A stretch of 10,507 nt of DNA, taken from Deltaproteobacteria bacterium. Lineage in GTDB: Bacteria > Myxococcota_A > UBA9160 > JAFDET01. Made by a program: the position numbers and the translations under genes. The notes under the pieces were generated by a model that was not told where the DNA came from, did not search any database, and worked only from the letters and a program-made list of their open reading frames with translations. Positions 1 to 5,780 of this stretch are shown in pieces; the stretch's first letter is position 1, and the number at the start of each line of letters is the position of its first letter. The stretch spans positions 1-10,507 of the forward strand of contig JAFDET010000101.1 of assembly GCA_019310195.1 (NCBI GenBank). Direction: 5' to 3'.

Positions 1-57
1 CTGCGCGCTGTCAAGGTGCCAAGCTGCGGCTGGGCTGCCTGCCCAAGTGCGCGCCTC

Positions 58-76
58 GGTGACGGATTTCGTCACC
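58..76. promoter_or_regulatory. Perfect 7-bp inverted repeat upstream of the DUF4124-like gene
   Basis: GGTGACG, then a 5-base spacer GATTT, then CGTCACC: a perfect 19-bp dyad ending 62 bp before the ATG at 139. It could be an operator for a dimeric regulator or an RNA hairpin ending a transcript that enters from the left. No T-run follows, so an intrinsic terminator is less likely. The half-site spacing does not fit CRP/FNR (GTGA-N6-TCAC), because nine bases separate GTGA and TCAC here. The regulator is unknown. Confidence 0.4.
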
Positions 77-138
77 TGGGGCGGGCTCCGGGGCACTCCT
101 CACCAGGGAACCCGGCGGGGACCCGGAGGAGAATCGAG

Positions 139-723
139 ATGCAGCGGAAGAAGCTATTCGGACGAGCGGGTGCGGTTGCGGCGCTCTCCTTCGCCCTGGC
201 CGCGCCGGCGGGTGCGGGGACGATCTACTCCTGGCGCACGGACGACGGGGGCTACGCCTTCGCCGATGACCTGCGCCGGGTGCCGGAGAAGTACCGGGAG
301 CGGATGGAGACGCGGCAGAGCGCCGATCTGGCCGGCCACCCGCGCTACACGCCCCAGGACGACGCGGCCGTCGATGCCTACGCCAGGCACCTGGAGCAGC
401 GGCTCGAGGGGCTGCGCAAGCGCAACCAGCGCCTGGCGGAGGTGATGGTCGCTTCGCCGCGGGTGAGTGGCGGGCAGGATGGCGTGACCGTGCGCGTGGA
501 CAGTGACGGCAAGCCGATCATCGACATCCCCAGCGGTGCAGGCGGCGGCGGCGGGCCGGTGATCATCGAGGACGTTCTGGCCAAGCCCGAAGGCAGCAGC
601 ACGACCCGATACAACACCGTGATCCGGCGCGGCGACGAGGTGATCTCGATTGTGCGGCCGGCCAACGACAGCCAGCGGCCGTACCCCCGCAGCGAGTCGA
701 AGCTGGACGAAGGCGAGTTCTAG
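139..723 (+). CDS. Secreted DUF4124-like envelope protein
   Basis: A 194-residue protein with a Sec signal peptide: basic start MQRKK, hydrophobic core around residues 10-22, likely cleavage after A26 in AGA|GT. Residues about 28-55 (IYSWRTDDGGYAFADD..RVPEKYR) match the DUF4124 pattern, in which an aromatic Y-x-W strand is followed by a D-x-G turn, F-x-D-D and VPxKYR. A short helical, probably coiled-coil stretch follows (about 70-100), then a Gly-rich linker near residues 135-140 and a beta-rich tail. The ATG at 139 is chosen over the in-frame ATG at 16 because AGGAG lies at 126-130, eight bases upstream, and because the signal peptide begins exactly there. The gene stands alone and is convergent with the operon ending at 797. 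DUF4124 proteins are envelope-associated and largely uncharacterised, so I assign no molecular function. Confidence 0.8.
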   Translation: MQRKKLFGRAGAVAALSFALAAPAGAGTIYSWRTDDGGYAFADDLRRVPEKYRERMETRQSADLAGHPRYTPQDDAAVDAYARHLEQRLEGLRKRNQRLAEVMVASPRVSGGQDGVTVRVDSDGKPIIDIPSGAGGGGGPVIIEDVLAKPEGSSTTRYNTVIRRGDEVISIVRPANDSQRPYPRSESKLDEGEF

Positions 724-747
724 AGCGCCACCCGATCCGGGTAACTT

Positions 748-781
748 CGAGCCGCGGGCAGGGATTCCTGTCCGCGGCTCG
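748..781. terminator. Strong hairpin between convergent genes, likely bidirectional terminator
   Basis: A 15-bp stem runs from C748 to G781 and closes a GATT tetraloop at 763-766. All pairs are Watson-Crick except one G-T (758/771). On the + strand it is followed by TTGCCTTT, a weak U-rich tail. It lies between the stop of the DUF4124-like gene (723) and the stop of the minus-strand operon (797), so it can serve both, although the minus-strand side lacks a clear T-run. Confidence 0.75.
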
Positions 782-796
782 TTGCCTTTCGGGCTC

Positions 797-1168
797 CTAG
801 TTCCGCAGCCAGCCGGGCAGGGCGCCGGCGCGGCGCGCCTCCTCGGGAAGCTCCTGGTCCCGGTAGAGCAGGGCGGCCTCGAGCTCGGCGTAGGCCGCCG
901 TGCGCGAGTCGCTGAGGGTGGCGCGCGGCTCACCCCGCTTGCGGTTGCGGTGGCGCATCTTGCCGTACTCCTCCTCGGCCAGGGCCACGCCCTCCTCGGC
1001 GGTGGTCACCCGCGCGCGGGCCTCGCCGGCGCGGGCGCGCCAGTAGGCCTCGGCATCGGGGCTCTCCGCCGGGGGCGCCGCGTCGCGGCTGGCGGGGTGT
1101 CCTGTCTGGGCGAAGGCCGGGGCGGCCAGGGTCGCCGCCAGCAAGAAGGCGGCCAGGCGTCGCTTCAT
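797..1168 (-). CDS. Small secreted coiled-coil protein of unknown function
   Basis: A 123-residue protein. The signal peptide MKRRLAAFLLAATLAAPAFA|QT has a likely cleavage after A20. The mature part is very charged and helical (EAYWRARAGEARARV, then E/A/R-rich heptad-like sequence), followed by a C-terminal PEEARRAGALPGWLR segment. I recall similar short periplasmic proteins with a 'PEEARRAG..PGWLR' ending from deltaproteobacterial genomes, but none with a known function. The start is the ATG at 1168 because GAGGAGT lies seven bases upstream on the minus strand; longer in-frame readings run out of frame through the response-regulator gene. Only 14 bp separate it from the stop of the response regulator, so it is very probably the last gene of that operon, ending at the hairpin at 748-781. 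Confidence 0.75.
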   Translation of the reverse strand: MKRRLAAFLLAATLAAPAFAQTGHPASRDAAPPAESPDAEAYWRARAGEARARVTTAEEGVALAEEEYGKMRHRNRKRGEPRATLSDSRTAAYAELEAALLYRDQELPEEARRAGALPGWLRN

Positions 1169-1182
1169 CGCTCTACTCCTCA

Positions 1183-1893
1183 CTATGCGAGAGCCGGAGC
1201 CCGCAGCGATCGCTCGTGCACCCAATCGTCGATCGAGCGCAGGCTGGAGCCGTCCAGGCCCAGGAAACGGAGGCCCATTCCCACCAGGCCCTCCTCGGGA
1301 TCGCTTTCGAGCCAGACCACCTCCGCCGTGGGGCGGACGCAGCTGATTTCGCCGGGCAGGTCGAACTCCAGGGTCACCTCGCTGTGGGGCGAGATCTCCT
1401 TGCCGCCCTCCACGAAGATCCCGCCGCGCGAGATATTGCGCGCTTTGCCGACCCAGTCCGTGCTGCCGTCCTCGACCCGGACGGAGCCGCGGAAGGGCGC
1501 GCGGGGAAGCCCGCGCACGTTCGCGTAGCGGACGAAGCGCTGCACGGTCTCGATCAACGTCACGCGGTTGATGGGCTTGGAGAGGACGTCGTCGGCGCCG
1601 GCGTGGATCGCCTCCGCGCGGTCTTCGGCGCGGTCGCTGGAGGTCACGATCACCACCCGCGTGGTGTCCAGCTCGGGGTCCTGACGCACGGCGCGGCACA
1701 GGCCGGCGCCGTCCATGCCGGGCATGAAGGCATCGGTCACAATCACGGCGGGGTGCTCGCGGCGCGCGATCTCCAGGGCCTCTTCAGCGGCCGTGGCGCA
1801 CAGCACGTGGCCCACACGGGTGAGGAAGAGCGCCTCGATCTCCAAGAAGATCGGCGCGTCGTCCACCAGCAGGATCGTTCGTCGCGTGCCCAT
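1183..1893 (-). CDS. Response regulator: receiver domain fused to PilZ domain
   Basis: A 236-residue cytoplasmic protein. Residues 1-121 form a CheY-like receiver: acidic pair D11-D12, phospho-acceptor D54 in VTDAFMPGMDG, T84 and K106 (SKP). The usual aromatic switch residue of the D-Y/F-L-x-K-P motif is replaced by V103. Residues about 128-225 form a PilZ domain with both cyclic-di-GMP motifs in recognisable form: R131-A-P-F-R135 (RxxxR) and N153-I-S-R-G-G158 ([D/N]xSxxG). It resembles the PilZ subtype abundant in Myxococcus, though binding cannot be proved from sequence. It should therefore join phosphorelay input to second-messenger output, without a DNA-binding domain. The ATG at 1893 has AGGGGGG upstream. 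The gene starts 31 bp after the lipoprotein gene stops and ends 14 bp before the small secreted protein begins. No histidine kinase lies in the window. Confidence 0.9.
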   Translation of the reverse strand: MGTRRTILLVDDAPIFLEIEALFLTRVGHVLCATAAEEALEIARREHPAVIVTDAFMPGMDGAGLCRAVRQDPELDTTRVVIVTSSDRAEDRAEAIHAGADDVLSKPINRVTLIETVQRFVRYANVRGLPRAPFRGSVRVEDGSTDWVGKARNISRGGIFVEGGKEISPHSEVTLEFDLPGEISCVRPTAEVVWLESDPEEGLVGMGLRFLGLDGSSLRSIDDWVHERSLRAPALA

Positions 1894-1924
1894 CCGTTCC
1901 CCCCTGGACGGACGGAGGCCGGCG

Positions 1925-2380
1925 CTACTGCGGCGGCTCCATCTCCGCGATGGCGGCGCGGATCTTCTCGATGTCGGGCCTCACCTTCCACTCGCCGCGC
2001 TCCGGGTCCTTGATCCAGACCTGCTCCTCGAGCCAGGTGTGCTCGATCAGTCGGGCCATGTGGTAGGCGCTGAAGGTGCAGGTGATCGTGGCCTCGGTCT
2101 CGGTCGCGTTGAAGATCGTCTCGAGCACGTCGTAGTCGCTGAGGCGCACGCTCTTGAGCGCCTCGATCTCGTTGGTGAACGCCTCGCGCGAATCTTTCTC
2201 GACGATCATGCTGGCGGCGTGGTACTCGCCCCAGCGCAGGAAGTGCACGTACTTGAGCTGGGTATCGGTCAGCTTCTTCTTGCTGCCGGTCCAGTCGGGG
2301 CTCAGCGTGGCACAGGATCCGGTGCCCAGGCTCATGAAGAGCACGCCCGCGACGGCGGTGATACGAACGAAACGGCCCAT
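1925..2380 (-). CDS. Putative lipoprotein, possibly NTF2-like fold
   Basis: A 151-residue protein. MGRFVRITAVAGVLFMSLGTGSC is a signal peptide ending in an acceptable but not classical lipobox, with C23 as the lipidated residue and Ala at +2, which by the E. coli rule favours the outer membrane. The mature part has a helical first half (LTDTQLKYVHFLRWGEYHAAS) and a beta-rich second half ending in Q-V-W-I-K-D...G-E-W-K-V. That order resembles small NTF2-like/DUF lipoproteins with a terminal 'Q.W.yd...g.W.l' pattern; the fold is an inference. The ATG at 2380 is preferred to the in-frame ATG at 2416 because AAGGAGG sits just upstream and the signal peptide starts there. It is the first gene of the minus-strand operon and is divergent from the sugar kinase. 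Function unknown. Confidence 0.75.
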   Translation of the reverse strand: MGRFVRITAVAGVLFMSLGTGSCATLSPDWTGSKKKLTDTQLKYVHFLRWGEYHAASMIVEKDSREAFTNEIEALKSVRLSDYDVLETIFNATETEATITCTFSAYHMARLIEHTWLEEQVWIKDPERGEWKVRPDIEKIRAAIAEMEPPQ

Positions 2381-2455
2381 CGGGTTCCCCTCCTTGCGCC
2401 CCTCAGCCACCGGCAAGCGGTCGGCAGAGGTCTGCGCGGCTCCGACTCTTTCCCT

Positions 2456-2481
2456 ATCGGCGCGGAGCCCGCCCGGCCTGA
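2456..2481 (-). promoter_or_regulatory. Possible sigma-28-like promoter of the lipoprotein/RR-PilZ operon
   Basis: Read on the minus strand, TCAGG (2481-2477) is followed after 16 bases by CCGATAG (from 2460), about 75 bp before the lipoprotein ATG. The sigma-28 consensus TAAAGTTT-N11-GCCGATAA places 15 bases between TAAAG and CCGATAA. The -10 part GCCGATAG is a 7-of-8 match; the -35 part is weak. Support comes mainly from the same spacing being found upstream of the chemoreceptor gene. Confidence 0.3.
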
Positions 2482-2492
2482 GGGTGCTGTGA

Positions 2493-2498
2493 TAGACT
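2493..2498 (+). promoter_or_regulatory. Possible -10 box for the sugar kinase gene
   Basis: TAGACT, inside the context GTGCTGTGATAGACT, matches the TATAAT consensus at four of six bases and lies 77 bp before the GTG start at 2575. No convincing -35 box is seen 17 bases upstream. The remainder of the 194-bp divergent gap (2381-2574) shows no other gene or clear RNA structure. Confidence 0.25.
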
Positions 2499-2574
2499 CG
2501 CGTCCCCCGATTCCAAGTCCTTGATCTGGAACGGTTTTCGGGCTGATTTCGAATGACGGGGGAGGGCGGGCGAC

Positions 2575-3549
2575 GTGCTTCTGGGCATCGACGTGGGCGG
2601 AACCAAGGTGGCCCTGTGCGTGGGGGAGCTGGGAGGCGCCCTGCGCGCGCAACGCACGGTTCCCATGCAGCTTTCCGGCGACGCGCGCCGCGACGTCGCC
2701 CATCTGGCCGAGGTCGCCCGGGAGGTCGTGGCCGAAGCGGGCCTCCCCCTCGCTGAGATCGAAGCCGTGGGCGTCTCGCTGCCCGGCCCGCTGGATGCCG
2801 AGGGTGCCCGCGTGCTGAATCCGCCGAACCTGCCCGGCTGGCACGACGTACCGGTGCGGGACGCGCTGCGCGACGCCCTGGACGGGCTGCCCGTGCAGCT
2901 GGAGAACGATGCCAACGCCGCGGCCCTGGCGGAGTGGCACTTCGGCGCCGGACGCGGCTTCCGCAGCCTGGTCTACCTGACCATGAGCACGGGGGTCGGG
3001 GGCGGCGTCATCCTGGACGGCCGGCTGCACCGGGGCCGGAACTGGAGCGCCGGCGAGATCGGGCACACCGCACTGGTGTGGGACGGCGAGCCGTGCTTCT
3101 GCGGCCTGCGCGGCTGCGTGGAGGCCTACCTGGGCGGGCGCGCGTGGGCTCGGCGCCTGGCGCAGGTGGCGCCGCCCGAAGGGCGGGTCGCCGAGCTGGC
3201 CGGTGGGACCGAGCACGCCACGCCGGTGCAGGTGGTGCAGGCCGCCAAGGAGGGCGATGCCTTCGCCCTCCAAGAGATTGGCCGCTTCAATGGCCACCTG
3301 GCCCACACCCTGGTCAACCTGACCTTCACCCTGGACCCGGACGTCTTCGTGCTGGGGACCATCGTCGCGGCGGCGGGCGAGGAGCTGGTGCTCGAACCCG
3401 TGCGGCGCCTGGTTCGCGAGCACCTGTGGCCGCGGATCGGGCAAGGCCTGGAGATCCGCGCGGCCGAGTTGGGGAAGCGTCTGCCGTACTACGCGGGGCT
3501 GGGCGCAGCGCTGTCGGAGTCGCCGTCGACGGAGGCCTCCTCGGCCTGA
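2575..3549 (+). CDS. ROK-family sugar kinase, probably glucokinase
   Basis: A 324-residue cytoplasmic kinase, normal for ROK proteins (about 300-330), which transfer phosphate from ATP to a hexose. The N-terminal phosphate-binding loop is GIDVGGTK (D6, G8-G9-T10-K11). E110-N111-D112 supplies the catalytic Asp. S138-T-G-V-G-G-G144 is the second nucleotide-binding loop. E161-I-G-H164 contacts sugar and zinc, and C174-F-C-G-L-R-G-C181-x-E183 is the ROK zinc site, with C174, C176, C181 and H164 as ligands. No N-terminal helix-turn-helix is present, so this is an enzyme, not a NagC/XylR-type repressor. Glucose is the likeliest substrate; fructose, mannose or an amino sugar cannot be excluded. The GTG start has GGGGGAGGG upstream. 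The last 61 bp are also coding for the chemoreceptor on the opposite strand. Confidence 0.9.
   Translation: MLLGIDVGGTKVALCVGELGGALRAQRTVPMQLSGDARRDVAHLAEVAREVVAEAGLPLAEIEAVGVSLPGPLDAEGARVLNPPNLPGWHDVPVRDALRDALDGLPVQLENDANAAALAEWHFGAGRGFRSLVYLTMSTGVGGGVILDGRLHRGRNWSAGEIGHTALVWDGEPCFCGLRGCVEAYLGGRAWARRLAQVAPPEGRVAELAGGTEHATPVQVVQAAKEGDAFALQEIGRFNGHLAHTLVNLTFTLDPDVFVLGTIVAAAGEELVLEPVRRLVREHLWPRIGQGLEIRAAELGKRLPYYAGLGAALSESPSTEASSA
3489..3549. other. 61-bp convergent coding overlap
   Basis: The kinase stop (3547-3549, +) lies beyond the chemoreceptor stop (3489-3491, -), so both 3' ends encode protein on opposite strands. The shared part gives low-complexity tails in both proteins (kinase ESPSTEASSA; receptor DQAEEASVDGDSDSAAPSPA). 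Three perfect palindromes crowd the segment: CAGCGCTG (3506-3513), CCGTCGACGG (3523-3532) and GGAGGCCTCC (3531-3540). A short hairpin AGGCC-TCCTC-GGCCT (3533-3547) reaches the kinase stop. There is no classical terminator. Confidence 0.85.
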
Positions 3550-5666
3550 TCCGTCCCGCCACCGCCCTGGAAGCGGCTGATCTCCGTGCGCAGGGTCTCG
3601 GCGTTGAGGCGCAGGGCCTCCACGGTGGTCACGATCTCGGGCACGCGACCGCCGGTCTTGCGCGCCATCTCCAGCACCCGGTTCACCACCTCGGAGACGG
3701 CTTCACCGGCCTCCTGGTGGCTGCCCATGTTCTCCTGGATCTGGCGCATCATCTCCCCGATCGCGGTGATGCTCTCGGTGATGAAGGCCGTGGACTCGCG
3801 CTGCTCCTCGGTGGAGCGCTGCACCTGGCGGCACACCACCAGCGCGGTCTCGGAGGTCTGCAGCATCTGCTCGCTGGCCGAGCTCTGCTCGCCCATGGCG
3901 CCGGAGATCTTCTGCACCATGGCCGAGGTGCGGTTGGCGGCGTCGGCTACGTGCTGCGAGTTGCGGCCCTGCTCCTGGGCGGCGCGGGCGATCTCGTTCA
4001 CCCGCGAGTTCGCGTCGCTGGCCAGCAGCCGGATCTTGCTGAGCGCATTCCCGGCGTGGCGCGAGCGTTGGACGCCCGTCTCGACCGCTTGGATTCCGGC
4101 CTCCATGGCGGTCATGGCATTGCCGGACTCTTCCTGGACCGAGCGGATCAAACGCTCGATCGCCTGGGTGCTCTGCGCCGTGCGCTGGGCCAGGACCTTG
4201 ACGTGGTTGGCCACCACCGCGAAGGCCTTGCCCTGCTCGCCGGCCTGGGCGGCGATGATGGCGGCGTTGAGCGCGAGCAGGTTGGTCTCGTCGTTGATCT
4301 CGCCGATCACGGTCAGGATCTCGCCGATCTCCCCGATCCGCTCGACCAGCCGCGCCAGCACCGCCCGCGACTCGCCGGTCTGGGTGCGGATCTCCTCGAT
4401 GCCCTCGATGGTGGCGCCCACCGCGCCGGTGCCTTCCTCGGCGCCCTGGCTCACCTTCTCGGTGAGCTCCGAGGCCTGGGTGACGTGGTCGCTCACCTCC
4501 TGGATGGCCCGGTCCATCTCGGTCATCGAGGCAGCCGTCTCCTCGGCCATGCGCTGCACTTCGTCGGCGCTCTCGGCCACCTGGCGAATGTTGGCGCCCA
4601 TCTGCTGGCTCGACGAGCTGGCGGACTCCACCGCGCCGTTGAGCGACGTCACGCTGCGGGCCACTTCGTCGACGGAGCTGCCCAGCTCCAGCGTGGAGGA
4701 CGAGGCCTCCTCGGTGGAGCGGGAGAGCGTCTCGATCTGCTGGTTCACGTTGCGGATCGACTGGTTCACGCGCGCCAGCATGGCGGCCGTCTCCTCGGCG
4801 GCTTCCTCCTGGCTCTGGCTGCCGTCCTCGATCTCCTGCATGGCCACACCCAGGCCCTCGGAGACCGAAGCGATGCGCTCGGTGACGTCGACGACCCGAC
4901 CCGCCAGACTGCCGAAGCCTTCCCACATGCCGTTCAGGGCATCGCCCACGCCGCGCAAGACGCCCAGGTCGCGGCGTCGCACCCGGGCCGAGAGGTCGCC
5001 GGTGCCCATGCGCTCCACGCCGCCCAGCAGCAGCTCGATGGGGCGCAGGGCGTTGCGCATCAGCACCCAGTAGAGCGCCAGGCCGATCACCACGGCGCCC
5101 AGCAGCACTGTCGCCGCCGACACGGTCACGCTGCGCACCAGGGCGCTGGACATCCGACGGGTCGAGAAACGCATGCTCAGGGTCGCCAGCAGGGGCGTGT
5201 GGCCCGTTTCCGGGTCGGGATCGCCCACGATGGGCAGCACCAGCAGCAGGCCGTCGTCCCCGGCCTCCGGGCTGCCCGCCTCGAAGCGTTGGGGCGTGCG
5301 CGAGCGCGCCACGTCCAGGTGATGGCTGGCCGCGGTCTTGCCCACGGCGTCGGCATCCGGGCTGACCAGCACGCGGCCTTCGGGGTCGGCCAGGATGGCG
5401 TCCACCAGGTCCGGGGTGGCACTGGCCTCCTGCAGGGCGGTGGCCGCGGTCCGCACGTGACCGCGGGCCAGGGGGCCGCGCAGCGAGAGGGCCAGCGCGC
5501 GGGCGTCGGACGTGGCCCGCTCGGCCAGCTCCTCGTGGAGCAGGGTTCCCGACCCGTGGGCGAGTGTGAAGATGGCGATGCCTGCCGTGAGCAGGATCCC
5601 GCCCACGATGGATGCCACCAGATTGAGTCGCAGCGCCGCTGCGGCCTGGCTCCGGCTCGAGCCCAT
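3489..5666 (-). CDS. Methyl-accepting chemotaxis protein with periplasmic sensor and HAMP
   Basis: A 725-residue transmembrane receptor. TM1 is about residues 16-36, followed by a periplasmic sensor of about 145 residues (37-180; Cache-like by layout, ligand unknown), TM2 about 181-203, HAMP about 204-257 (ALRPIELLLGGVERMGTGDLSARV), then a long alpha-helical signalling domain. The hairpin tip at 458-487 (DETNLLALNAAIIAAQAGE...AFAVVAN) is what docks CheA/CheW in this family. It departs from the usual QTNLLALNAAIEAARAGE..RGFAVVADEV at several positions, notably I471 for Glu and ANHV for ADEV. No C-terminal NWETF-type CheR tether is present; the tail is acidic and disordered. The ATG at 5666 has GGAGGAGG eight bases upstream. 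No che genes are nearby, so it is an orphan receptor. Its 3' end overlaps the ROK kinase gene. Confidence 0.93.
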   Translation of the reverse strand: MGSSRSQAAAALRLNLVASIVGGILLTAGIAIFTLAHGSGTLLHEELAERATSDARALALSLRGPLARGHVRTAATALQEASATPDLVDAILADPEGRVLVSPDADAVGKTAASHHLDVARSRTPQRFEAGSPEAGDDGLLLVLPIVGDPDPETGHTPLLATLSMRFSTRRMSSALVRSVTVSAATVLLGAVVIGLALYWVLMRNALRPIELLLGGVERMGTGDLSARVRRRDLGVLRGVGDALNGMWEGFGSLAGRVVDVTERIASVSEGLGVAMQEIEDGSQSQEEAAEETAAMLARVNQSIRNVNQQIETLSRSTEEASSSTLELGSSVDEVARSVTSLNGAVESASSSSQQMGANIRQVAESADEVQRMAEETAASMTEMDRAIQEVSDHVTQASELTEKVSQGAEEGTGAVGATIEGIEEIRTQTGESRAVLARLVERIGEIGEILTVIGEINDETNLLALNAAIIAAQAGEQGKAFAVVANHVKVLAQRTAQSTQAIERLIRSVQEESGNAMTAMEAGIQAVETGVQRSRHAGNALSKIRLLASDANSRVNEIARAAQEQGRNSQHVADAANRTSAMVQKISGAMGEQSSASEQMLQTSETALVVCRQVQRSTEEQRESTAFITESITAIGEMMRQIQENMGSHQEAGEAVSEVVNRVLEMARKTGGRVPEIVTTVEALRLNAETLRTEISRFQGGGGTDQAEEASVDGDSDSAAPSPA

Positions 5667-5678
5667 GGTCGACCCCTC

Positions 5679-5692
5679 CTCCAGTGATGGAG
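5679..5692 (-). promoter_or_regulatory. Small hairpin touching the chemoreceptor ribosome binding site
   Basis: On the minus strand CTCCA-TCAC-TGGAG forms a 5-bp stem, and its 3' arm contains the first bases of the GGAGGAGG Shine-Dalgarno sequence. The structure would partly mask the binding site, but the stem is short and part of the Shine-Dalgarno stays free, so any effect is probably modest. Confidence 0.3.
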
Positions 5693-5704
5693 ATCGGCTT
5701 GTGG

Positions 5705-5730
5705 ATCGGTCGCTCGCGTCGGGCTCTTGA
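5705..5730 (-). promoter_or_regulatory. Possible sigma-28-like promoter of the chemoreceptor gene
   Basis: On the minus strand TCAAG (5730-5726) is followed after 16 bases by CCGATCC (from 5709), about 40 bp before the ATG at 5666. The flagellar sigma-28 consensus is TAAAGTTT-N11-GCCGATAA, equivalent to a 15-base gap between TAAAG and CCGATAA. The match is TCAAG for TAAAG and CCGAT for the core of the -10, with one base of extra spacing. Sigma-28 control is usual for chemoreceptors in flagellated bacteria, which makes the site credible but unproved. Confidence 0.4.
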
Positions 5731-5750
5731 GGCGAAAGCCCTGTGAGCCC
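5721..5750 (-). terminator. Possible weak terminator or attenuator after tgt
   Basis: On the minus strand, downstream of the tgt stop, GGGCTC (5750-5745) pairs with GAGCCC (5726-5721), with a smaller nested GGC/GCC pairing inside the loop. No U-run follows, so it is a poor intrinsic terminator. Its 3' arm overlaps the -35 part of the proposed chemoreceptor promoter. Read-through from the tgt operon into the receptor gene is possible. Confidence 0.3.
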
Positions 5751-5780
5751 GCGTACCTGGGAAGCCGATTCGCCGCCGTC

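Noticed and set aside
16..138. N-terminal extension of the DUF4124-like protein
   Set aside because: The extension would bury the signal peptide and the ribosome binding site at 126-130, so the start at 139 is better.
2553..2756. 67-codon frame starting just before the kinase GTG, possible leader peptide
   Set aside because: Out of frame with the kinase; Arg/Gly-rich shadow sequence with no ribosome binding site of its own.
2934..5687. 917-codon open frame antisense to the chemoreceptor and kinase
   Set aside because: Long stop-free antisense frames are expected at this G+C. The translation is His/Gly/Arg/Leu-rich with no domain, while the opposite strand encodes a textbook chemoreceptor.
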